From the NCBI GenBank assembly GCA_030407315.1, contig JALQPE010001975.1, forward strand, positions 1 to 64,000: a stretch of 64,000 bases of DNA, in the 5' to 3' direction. The first letter of the stretch is position 1. Every line of letters starts with the position of its first letter. This document shows, in pieces, positions 1 through 8,774 of the stretch. The translations under genes and the position numbers were made by a program. The stretch comes from Asparagopsis taxiformis (Eukaryota; Rhodophyta; Florideophyceae; Bonnemaisoniales; Bonnemaisoniaceae). A model generated the notes under the pieces. That model saw only the letters and a program-made list of their open reading frames with translations. It did no database searches and was not told where the DNA came from.

Positions 1-1680
1 TACGATTACAAAAAATACGCTCCTTCCCAATACCATCCCCCTTTCCTCGACACCACCCCAGCCCATTAAATCATCAAGACATCAAACACGAACATGGTCA
101 GCAAAATCTTACACCACTAGAAACCCACTCTACTTCTATCGTATGCCGAAAATATACACATACCAGAAACGCCTCACAGCTTCATTCCCCTATCTCCTAG
201 ATCCTTCTTCACTCTCCTGGAGTCCTGCCGTTCCTGTTTCACCACTCCTGCATCACATACAAAACATCAACCTCAACAGTCAGATTCAAATGCAACGCTC
301 ACCACGACAGATATCCTAGAAACTCCCTTACTTACCTCTCATCCATCCTACACACAATACAAACCATGATCCAAAAACCTTGCAATGAATAATCATAGTC
401 AGCAGTCCATATCCTCGCAAAACACATCCTGGCGCTCAATGAAACTTACCTTCTGTCATCACCATTCCTGCATCACCTGCACAAAATCGAAATCAACAAC
501 AACAGTCGGACTCAAAACCCACATGTCCCTCTCAGCATACTCTCAAAACTTCCGCACTTTCCTTCGCTCGACACAATACGCACCATGACTTGATAAGCTT
601 CCAATGAATAAATATCGCATCAACTGCAATAGTCAGATTCGAAACAAACACTTCCCTCGATGCATACCCTCAGAACTCACTTACCCTCGTTTCATTCTAC
701 ACACAATACAGACCAAAAGTCAAAAATCTCACAACCAACAAATGAAGTCAACATTCCGCATCTTCGCACCACCGGACTGCGCGCTAAATGCAACTTACCT
801 TCCGTCATCACCATTCCTGCATCACCTACAAAAAATCGAAATCAACAACAACAGTCGGACTGAAAACCCATGCTTCCCTCGCTGCATACCCTCAGAACTC
901 ACTTACCCTCGTTGTATCCTGCACACAATAGAAACCATAAGTCAAAAGTTGTACAAAAAAATGTAGTCAGCATTCCATATCTTCGCGCAACTTAACTAGG
1001 CGCTCAATGTAACTTACCTTCCGTCATCACCATTCCGGAATCACCTACACAAAATCAGCATCAACCACAGCAGTCAGACTCAAAACCCACATTCCACTCA
1101 CTGCACCCCTCAAATGCTCGCCTACCTCCCTTCCACCCTTCAGCAAATATGCACCATGAATCACTAAGCTCCCAATAAATAAATATTGCATAAAAAGACG
1201 ACAGTCAAATTCAAAACAAACACTTCCCTCGCTTCGTACCCTCCGAGGGTGAATCCTGAGTCAGGACGCACTTAACCTCTTCATCTCGTTACATCATACA
1301 AACAATACAACCAATAAGTCACAAATCGTGCAACGAAAAAATGTAGTCAGCATTCCATTTCATCGCGAAACCCGTCTTTAACCTCAATGAAACTTACCTT
1401 ACTTCATCACTATTCCTGCACCACCTATACAACATCAAAATGAACCAGAACAGTCAGACTAAAACCCATGCATCCCTTATTGCACACCCGCGAGACTCAC
1501 TTACTTACCTGCCTCCCATCGTTCACAACATGCAAACCATGACTCACGAAGCTTCTATTGAATCTATATCGCATTAACGACAACAGTACGACTCAAAACA
1601 CACCCTTCCCTCGCTGCATACTCTCCAAACTGCCATACTCACCGTCGTTCTATCCTCTACACCAAAGAAAGGAAACACGG
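1..1680. repeat. degenerate tandem-repeat region
   Basis: The region is built from diverged copies of a few phrases. One core, 'acttaccttccgtcatcacc', recurs in variants near 443, 793, 1011 and 1391, each followed by a variant of 'attcctgcatcacc' and an 'aacagtcagact'-like phrase. A second core (variants of 'aataaatatcgcat') recurs near 604, 1172 and 1560. Spacings are irregular (about 350, 220 and 380 bp), so this is an old, decayed satellite or minisatellite rather than a clean array. The composition is poor in G on this strand. The small reading frames here follow the repeat phrases and carry no recognisable domain. Confidence 0.7.
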
Positions 1681-2390
1681 CCAAAGAACCTCAGCCAGTG
1701 ACGGCGGAGAAGTGGAATTCCACAGGTTAACCTGCGGCGTCGACTGGACAGCTTTCAACGTCAGCTTAAGTCCTGCTGTGCATACTCCATATCATCGCCG
1801 GTATTGAGATTAATAATGGCCCAAGCCATGGTCTCTGAACTCCCGAATGATGAGATCCGGATCGAGAACATCGAAATGGTATAATCATATATATCACAAT
1901 CCATTTGCTTCCCTTAAATGATCCCTGTAATACCTACTGTAAAGCACAAACTTATTCCATGAAGTTCGCAATTAATATAATTTTATTATTTCAAATGAAT
2001 TAATTGAAAATCCATCTCCCACGGCGGTCATTCGTCCTTCCAAGCAAACGTTTCCAGCAAAATGTATGACCTAGCAGTAGGTGATGATTGATCGCTCAGG
2101 CACATTCCACCATTGGGCTGCCAGAAGTGAGCACAAAACTGATACCCACAAAACCACGAGAACATTACAAACGAGGTCTCGAACGCACATTTAGAATACA
2201 ATATAAAATACTATACAACAAACTCTACTCGCTATCTCAGACGACGCGGCTCACAAGTGGCGTAGTCCCAATTTTCCGTAACGCCTTTCCTGATGCTTAA
2301 AAGTAAGAAACATGTCAAAACGTATATCAGAAATGAGTGCGAAAGTTTTCTGCACGGGAGATGATGGGCCACCAAATTGACTTTTGGAAA
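1681..2390. other. non-coding stretch, nothing recognised
   Basis: There is no long reading frame and no recognisable motif. An AT-rich patch lies at about 1875-2010. Confidence 0.5.
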
Positions 2391-3070
2391 TTTTAGAATT
2401 TCTGGGCTGGCCAGCAATGCAATTGAGCCGGACATCCACCAGACGTCCATTCTGGGTTGTTCGTGTGCTGCTCACATCCACGCATTACAGCAACCACGCA
2501 GGCGGGCCCACTGCTCATACGAAGTGCACGTAGTATGTGCAGCACGATGGATGAGTAGGTTTGTCGTGAGAAAGTGGGGTGGGAGCATGTCGAAACAAGG
2601 ACCAAAACTTTGCCCTGGCGTATTGAGCCTGAGCCTGGAATCGATCCTTCGTGAGATGTGGCTTTGCTTACAGTTGATGCTTACAGAAGCCAGCGATGGC
2701 CCCGCTCGGGGCGTCGGATGGCTTCTTCTGGGGCCGTTGTGGCCAGATTAGACACCTTGATTTGAGTTGAATTTTGAGCCATTCTCAAAAACATGCACAT
2801 GTGAACATGTTTTTGAGATGGGGGTGTGCCGTACGGCACTTTCGACCGCCCAAATCGATATAATTTTGCAATTTTTTTTCTGACTGAAATTTTTAGAATT
2901 TCTGGGCTCGCCAGCAATGCAATTGAGCTGGACATTCACCGGACGTCATTCAGGTTGGTCGAGTATTATTGCACATGGATACAGTTTTGCAGCTATTCTC
3001 AGCCCAACATTTTAGAATTTCAGGGTGACCAGCAATGTAACCGAGCCGGACTTCCACTGGACGTCCATTC
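2391..3070. repeat. three diverged direct copies of a ~62-bp repeat
   Basis: Copies lie at 2391-2453, 2891-2952 and 3010-3070. Each starts with 'ttttagaattt', runs through a 'ccagcaatg' core and ends in a variant of 'ggacgtccattc'. They are separated by about 440 bp and 57 bp of mostly unrelated sequence, so they look like a small dispersed repeat and not a tandem array. The last copy ends 14 bp before the LTR of element 1. No protein is supported in the interval. Confidence 0.75.
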
Positions 3071-3084
3071 AAGCTAGGCGAGTG

Positions 3085-3741
3085 TGTGGAACCACGTTAG
3101 TTCTAGATAGCTGGTACGAGCTACGGACACGCTGTCCTTACGAAACGAAACGAGCAGTCCACCCGCTGGTGTTTGACTGTATGTTAGGTAGAAAGGTAGA
3201 GATAGGTTAGCGAGTAGACACGAGCGTCACGACGCAACAATCCACGCGAGGATTACGTTAGCAAACGAGGTGGCACGTCACCGGAGGCGCTCTCAACCAA
3301 GCCCGGAGGCACTACACGCAATCAGCCTTACGTGCGGCGATGGGTAGGGAGTACGCAGCTCGACGGAGACGAAGCCTCGTTAGGCAAAACGTAAACGTAA
3401 ACGTAGAAGTCAGTCGTAGACTAGAGCCGTTGCTCGATCGTTGTCTTGTCCCCTTTCCCTCCCGGCACGATGCCAATACCTATATAGCCACGATGGCATC
3501 GCTTTACAGTGTAAACACTGCTCGTAACGTCCCCGAATGGGAAGGACCTTGTGGGTCACACGTAGGGACCCGTTGGTCCGTTGGCCGTTGCCAATACGTT
3601 CGTTGCACACGTGTGCAGGTTGCGCGCGCGCATGCGCCAGCAATGTTCGTGCATTGCTGTCGCCGGTCGTATCCGCCGAAATTCGAATTCCGCGGAAAAA
3701 ACGTAAATATTTGCAATTTCGGAATTGCCACGTATACTACA
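3085..3741 (-). repeat. element 1 3' LTR (left copy)
   Basis: This LTR is collinear with 15811-16468 at roughly 98-99% identity. Read on the plus strand it starts TGTGGAACC and ends TATACTACA. It contains 'ctatatag' at 3480-3487, a perfect 8-bp palindrome that reads as a TATA box on either strand, and a short 'acgtaa' run near 3386-3403. Confidence 0.93.
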
Positions 3742-3758
3742 CAGCCCCACCCCCACAC
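3742..3758 (-). promoter_or_regulatory. polypurine tract of element 1
   Basis: On the minus strand the bases just inside the 3' LTR are a G-rich run (plus strand 'cagccccacccccacac'), as expected for the primer of plus-strand DNA synthesis. The neighbouring 17 nt (3759-3775) recur at 8640-8656. Confidence 0.65.
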
Positions 3759-4122
3759 GTGGACGTCCCGGCCACGCGAGGCCCGTCAGGACGCGCCTGA
3801 GACACGGGGCCGTGGCGCCTTTTCGGGTACAACTGCGGACGTGGCAGTTGTCCCGAAAAATCTCGTTGAAACGTACATGGCCCGGTTGGCTGATCGAATC
3901 GCCACGGCGCCGGAGCGCGCGCGTGCGCTCCGGCTCTTTCGTAATCATCGCGGCCCGCCCGTTGGCGTCGTACGTCAATGCCTCGCTTAGGCGTTTTCCT
4001 GCAACGGATGCAGTGTCCAATTCCACCACGCGGGTGTGCTTCAATTCAGCGCGATACGAGCGCAGGCCGCGGCCTTTTCGTGAATCTGCCAGCGGGCATG
4101 TCGACAACGGTCGTCCGAAGGA

Positions 4123-4130
4123 TATTTAAG
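4123..4130 (+). promoter_or_regulatory. possible TATA box for the antisense ORF
   Basis: 'tatttaag' lies about 207 bp upstream of the ATG at 4337, followed by pyrimidine-rich sequence ('cacccttcctctcacc') that could hold the transcript start. This is inferred from position only. The palindromic TATA in the left LTR (3480-3487) is an alternative promoter. Confidence 0.3.
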
Positions 4131-4336
4131 CGGCGGCTTAACGTGATAGCGATCGTCGCTCACCCTTCCTCTCACCATCGTCATCCAGGCCGTTGCCTTT
4201 CGTTCTCCCTTATCCTCTTCCCCCGCTGGGTACTACTACCTCCGTTCCTTTCGTTCTCTTGTTCCGTTTAGCCCGCGTGGCTCTCGTCGTCGTGCTCGTT
4301 GCACTCGTCGTAATTATCGTGTACAGCGTAACCACG

Positions 4337-6565
4337 ATGGTTACGACTCGCAGTACCGATGCTAACACCCCGCGGCCCGCCGGCTCTGCTGGAGGTGGAG
4401 CGAGAAACCCTTCGCAGGGCGCTCCCTCCCTCGTCGGGGCCGGTGCGCCGCCAGCGACGGAAGCGTCCGTCGCGCCCGCCCCATCCGTTAGGGCGGGAGA
4501 AGCCGTTGCTTCGCAGGCCGTCGCCTCTTCGTCTCGCCCGATGGCTCCGTCTCGCCTAGTGGCTTCCGTGACGCCTGCCGAGGCTGCTAGGGCCGTCGCC
4601 CCACGTGATGATGACGCAACGGCGTCCGACTCGGGGAATTCGTCACCCATCATTCCGGATGCCGCGGCCCCTTCGATGGGTGTAGCCGCGATGGCAGCGG
4701 CCGCTCGTTCGCGTCGTGCTGTGGCGGCGGCCCGCACGGGCGTGCCTCGTCGTGATGGCTCGCCGCGTTCTCCTCGCCAGGACCCCTCGCCGGAGGGTGG
4801 TGACCCCGTTGGGACAGTCGGCACCGCCTCACGTGGCGGTGCGGCGCTAAACGTAGGCGTCCTGACCCACGCGTGGGCTGCGTTGCCCCGCGTGGGTATC
4901 ACGGATGACGATCTCGCCACGTTGGCTAGAGATCGTCTGGACGCCCGCGCGGTCGTCGACTATATGCGTTCCGCCGAAGATACGTGGGGGCGAGCAGCCG
5001 GGCGTCGTTTCGCCAACGGGCCGCCGGGATCGGAACGTTACCAGATCCCGGCGTCGATACGTTGCGACCGCTCGTGGTTGCGTGACGTCAACGACGCGAT
5101 CTACGTCGACCGTATGGACGCATACTTATGGAAGGGGACGCCCGAGGAACCGCCGTTCATCTCGGTGTCGTCCGTATTCGTATGTCCGCGGACACTTTCC
5201 GAAAGGCAACGTGCCGAATGGAAGACTGCTCTCTCGTTGAGCGTCATCTCCAAAAGCGTCGTGTCGTACGATGACCACTTCGCTCTCCGCCACGTGAACG
5301 CGGACGACTATCGTGTGTCGCACGCGTCAGCTCCGTGGGTCGTCCCGAGCGAGCTCTACTTCCCGCCGTTGCCGGATGTAGTAGAGGAGTTTCCGTACCC
5401 CCGTGGGTCGTCCACGTTATTACCACGCGTGGTACATTATTTCACCGATGCCGTGAAGGACGCGCCTGCCCCCGTGAAGGAACGTTTCCTCATGGCCGTG
5501 GACATCGAACACGCAGCGATGCTCGCGTGCTCGCTGTTCGTGGAACGTCGTGTGTTCGGGCGCGCGTGCCTGCTGCCGGAGTCCACGTTGGACTTCCTGG
5601 CCGATTACGAGATGCTTCGTGCAATCCCGGTGGACGGTTCCGACACGTTCGTCTCCGTTACCAGCGCGTTGGCTGAGGTTCGCGGCGCCCTTGCGTTGGG
5701 GCCGGAGTATCGGGTTATACGTCCCGATTACGCAAGCGGCGATAACCAGGAGTTCGTCTCCGTTCGTAGCGATGGGGCTTACGTGCCGCGGGTCGCTTCC
5801 CGTTCCGAACGCCGTCGTGGCAATCGTGCCGGTTATTTCGGCGGCCTCGGGGGCAACGAGCGCCCCCGAGGGACACGTTCTGGCCGTCGTGGCCGTCAAA
5901 ACGAAGCGCCGCGTGCGCCGGAACCTCGAGAGGTCGTGCCACGCGAGGCTACGGAACAGGGCAACGTTGCCCAGGTCGGTCGTCCGAATGTGGCCACGCC
6001 GGCCGAACGCGCGCCACGCTTCGTGAGCCTGGACGACCGCGTCTCCGATGAGGATGCCCGTCGGCTTCTCGGTACGTCGATGTCCGCTCCGCCTCGTGCG
6101 GACGGCTGGGTTATCCGTTCCCTCATCTCGTCCGTGGCTCGCGCAGCCGAAGAGTTCAGGGCCCAGACGTTGGACCTGACTGCCCGCTTGGCAACGGAAC
6201 GCGCGATTTCGGAGCGTCTCGCCGCGGCGACTCGTAGTTACGCGCCGCCCGTTGGCGTTCGTAATGAACCGTACGGTTACGCGAGTGGCGGCGGCTTCGG
6301 CGACCCCGTCGGGTATGGTCACGCAGCGGCGTACCTGCCACGCGACCCCGCTCCGGCGCGCCCTTCGGATACGCGCAGTCACGGGACTGCGGATCCTTAC
6401 GCTAGGGATCCCGCGTCTCGTCGCGAGCGAGCCCCCGTGGTCACGCAGACCGTCGATCCGTACGCGCCGGGCTTCGTTCAGCCCACTCGCAGCCGCAGCC
6501 ACGATAGCCGCGGCGAAGGCCCTGGTCCGTATGACCCTGCGGGCAAGCGTTCTCGTCGCTACTAG
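4337..6565 (+). CDS. element 1 antisense ORF protein (742 aa, unknown function)
   Basis: A single open frame of 743 codons runs opposite to gag-pol, between the end of pol and the 3' LTR. I chose the ATG at 4337 because it is the first ATG in the frame and has a strong context (A at -3, G at +4); the frame itself is open from about 4193. Residues 1-150 are low-complexity Ala/Pro/Ser-rich. Residues about 190-480 look like an ordered domain that I do not recognise. Residues about 495-535 are Gly/Arg-rich and basic, resembling nucleic-acid-binding RGG tails. Residues about 598-634 could form a coiled coil. The last 30 residues are Arg/Ser-rich and end in a basic GKRSRRY that could act as a nuclear signal. 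There is no protease, RT, integrase or envelope signature. Some plant gypsy elements (for example Grande and RIRE2) have an antisense ORF in the same place. That is positional analogy, not homology I can show. Confidence 0.7.
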   Translation: MVTTRSTDANTPRPAGSAGGGARNPSQGAPSLVGAGAPPATEASVAPAPSVRAGEAVASQAVASSSRPMAPSRLVASVTPAEAARAVAPRDDDATASDSGNSSPIIPDAAAPSMGVAAMAAAARSRRAVAAARTGVPRRDGSPRSPRQDPSPEGGDPVGTVGTASRGGAALNVGVLTHAWAALPRVGITDDDLATLARDRLDARAVVDYMRSAEDTWGRAAGRRFANGPPGSERYQIPASIRCDRSWLRDVNDAIYVDRMDAYLWKGTPEEPPFISVSSVFVCPRTLSERQRAEWKTALSLSVISKSVVSYDDHFALRHVNADDYRVSHASAPWVVPSELYFPPLPDVVEEFPYPRGSSTLLPRVVHYFTDAVKDAPAPVKERFLMAVDIEHAAMLACSLFVERRVFGRACLLPESTLDFLADYEMLRAIPVDGSDTFVSVTSALAEVRGALALGPEYRVIRPDYASGDNQEFVSVRSDGAYVPRVASRSERRRGNRAGYFGGLGGNERPRGTRSGRRGRQNEAPRAPEPREVVPREATEQGNVAQVGRPNVATPAERAPRFVSLDDRVSDEDARRLLGTSMSAPPRADGWVIRSLISSVARAAEEFRAQTLDLTARLATERAISERLAAATRSYAPPVGVRNEPYGYASGGGFGDPVGYGHAAAYLPRDPAPARPSDTRSHGTADPYARDPASRRERAPVVTQTVDPYAPGFVQPTRSRSHDSRGEGPGPYDPAGKRSRRY

Positions 6566-6945
6566 GTCGTTCCTAGGTTAGTTCGTAGGCCACGTCGGCT
6601 CTAGCATCGTATTGCTTCGTAAACTTCGTCTTGTTTCTTTGCGTAATCGCATGGCTCCGTTGAGCTTCGTAATTTGCGTTTGGCAGGTCGTCTGCAGGAG
6701 AGGAGGGGTTTAGCGTTAAGCCCCTCCCCACAATTTTTTTGTTGTGGCGTCTACCCCGTCGGGTGTCGTATGGCTTACGTAGCCCGTGGTTCGAGTTCGC
6801 GGCGGCGCGTGCCCGTTGGCAGGTTCGTATCACACGCAATTATTCGGCAAAGCGGCGGCGCGTAGCGGCGGCTTTTCACTGCGAGTGGTACGTTAACCTC
6901 GGTCTTAGAGCCCGTTGGCGCGCGTATCATTTAGTAACTAACTCA

Positions 6946-7486
6946 GGAATCGTTTTCGCCGTCGTTTCTCGTTCGAATAACCCCGTCGGGTGTCGCATTT
7001 CGTTGAGCATTCGAGCTCCTAAGCGCGTAGCACATCGGTGCCAATTTTAATTTGCTCCGATGAGCTTGGCGGAAAATTCGTCGAACGTCAGACCGACGTG
7101 CGCGTGAGTCGGTTTGACGTTCTACGCCGCGGCGTGTACGCAGTAATTCGTCGCAGTACGTTGCGGTTTCGTTGACGACGTGGTGGCCGGCGGGCTTGGC
7201 TTTTCGTATAGCCGTTGACGTCCGTTTACGTTGGCCAGCGTTATCGTAACGGAATTCGTTTCCGCCGTCGTTCATAACCCCGTCGGGTGTCGAATTTCGT
7301 TGAGCATTCGAGCTCTCTGGCACGTAGCACGTCGGTGCCAATTTTAATTGCTCCGGTGAGCTGGACGGAAAATTCGCTAAGCGTCAGACTCGCGCGTGAG
7401 TTGGCTTGACGTTTCACGCCGTTGCGTGTACGCGCGTCGTGGTGCGTAGACAACGTCCGGCGGGCTTGGCTTTCGTATAGCCGTTA
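6946..7486. repeat. two-unit imperfect direct repeat inside element 1
   Basis: Unit 1 covers about 6946-7217 and unit 2 about 7250-7486. Both go from a 'ggaat(t)cgtttycgccgtcg'-like start through a shared 'atttcgttgagcattcgagc' block and 'ggtgccaattttaat' to 'cgtatagccgtt'. Small indels give a period of roughly 270-300 bp. Confidence 0.75.
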
Positions 7487-8404
7487 GTTAGCGCCGTCGC
7501 GCTTCACGTTCCCGCGGCTTCACGTTAGCCGGTGGCGCAATCGTTGCGCTAGTCCGTTTCGCGGGGCGGCGTCGTTCGCCGCGGCGTCCGAGGAGCGTTT
7601 CGTTAGCTCATTCGTTATGTGGTGCGACGTGCACCTGGGCATACGTAATGCTCGACCTTTACGCCGTTGCGTATTCGTTCATTCGACTTGCGAACCCGAC
7701 GGGGACGCGATTGACGAAGTCGTTTCGCATGCCCGCGGGCGTTTGAGGCTGTTACGTGAGCCAACTTTTCGTCGGCTTGTTGCCTTCAGCTGTGCCGTTT
7801 ACGTTGGCTACCAGCTTGTACGCCGTTGCGTATTCGTGTTTCGTTACGTGCGTTCGACTGGCCGGCGGGCTTTTCGCTTCCGCGCGTCGTTCGTTATGCC
7901 CGCGTGGCAGGACACCGCTGTGTCATTCCGTGGTTGCCGTACGTGGCTACCGCGTTCGGCGTCGTGCCTCACGATGGCGATACGGTTCGCCGTCCTTCGT
8001 CGCGGCCTCGTTGGCTCGTCGTTCGCACGCTTTACTCGCGCGCTTCGTGCGCTGAGACCCGTTGGTCTAATTCGTCAGCTAACGTATAGCTTCGTTCCGC
8101 TTCGTGCGGGATGTTTCGTAATGAGGCCGTTGCCATCTTCGCCAGGGACGCGTCCGTCCTACGTCGTTTCTCCGCCTTCCGGCGTCACGTAGCCGTTAGC
8201 TCGCGAGCTGTTTGGCGTTGACCTCGTTGGTCGATGCGACTCGTTGTCAGCGGTTGTCCACGGGGACGTACGATGGCTCACGTGATATGCCGAAATTACG
8301 AAATTTTCGGGGCACGCGTGTCCCGAGATTTGGCCGGATTAACGCACTGTAATCGGCCCGATTTTTCGTACCGTGCGTCCATGGCCCGCTGGCCCACGTA
8401 TAAT

Positions 8405-8420
8405 TTTTTCGCGCGAAAAA
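8405..8420. other. 16-bp perfect palindrome
   Basis: 'tttttcgcgcgaaaaa' is self-complementary. In element orientation it lies 355 bp downstream of the pol stop codon, so it could form an RNA or DNA hairpin at the end of the coding region. No function is shown. Confidence 0.6.
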
Positions 8421-8639
8421 TCTGACGTGTTGTCCGTCCGTGGCCCGTGGTGTCGTCACCTTTGCCCGCACGACGGCTCAACACTGTCGAGCCAGTCGTG
8501 GCTCTTCACATCGTGTGAATGTCCGCGCGTGGACTCGTCGTCCAATCTTTCGTTGGCGCTCGTGCCTCCACCAACGTATGGTGTCGAAAACGAAAAGAGC
8601 GACGGCTCTAGCACGCACCGCGCCCCCCCCAACGCAAGG

Positions 8640-8656
8640 GTGGACGTCCCGGCCAC
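8640..8656 (-). repeat. internal copy of the polypurine-tract-adjacent motif
   Basis: 'gtggacgtcccggccac' is identical to 3759-3775. Here too a run of eight C (8623-8630) lies on the LTR-proximal side, which is a G-run in element orientation. It sits about 120 bp past the end of pol. It could be a second (central-type) polypurine tract, or a scar showing that the antisense-ORF module was inserted between two copies of the original 3' tract. Confidence 0.6.
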
Positions 8657-8774
8657 TCGTTGTGCCTTCGCTTCTCGTTCGTGCGGCTCGTCGCCTTTGT
8701 TGCATCGTGCAACGTCGCGCACGCGTGCGCTTAACCCGACGCTCGTGTGCGTTTTCGGGGGCCGTCGTGGCCTT

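Larger units (their letters stand above)
6566..8774. other. non-coding spacer between convergent antisense ORF and pol
   Basis: This 2.2-kb GC-rich stretch separates the 3' ends of two convergent frames. It is dominated by recurring phrases such as 'ccccgtcgggtgtcg', 'gccgttgcgt' and 'cggcgggctt'. It contains an imperfect direct duplication (about 6946-7217 and 7250-7486) and a 16-bp perfect palindrome at 8405-8420. A frame at 7617-8192 (+) exists, but its product is Arg/Val/Phe-rich noise typical of CGT-rich DNA, so I do not call it. Confidence 0.6.

Noticed and set aside
385..966. Small plus-strand ORFs
   Set aside because: They follow the phrases of a degraded tandem repeat and overlap each other in two frames.
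5420..6502. 360-codon minus-strand ORF
   Set aside because: It is the shadow of the longer 742-codon plus-strand frame in CGT-rich DNA; it begins without ATG and has no domain-like text.
7617..8192. 191-codon plus-strand ORF in element 1 spacer
   Set aside because: It is made of repeated CGT-rich words, overlaps two other open frames, and shows no ordered-domain composition.
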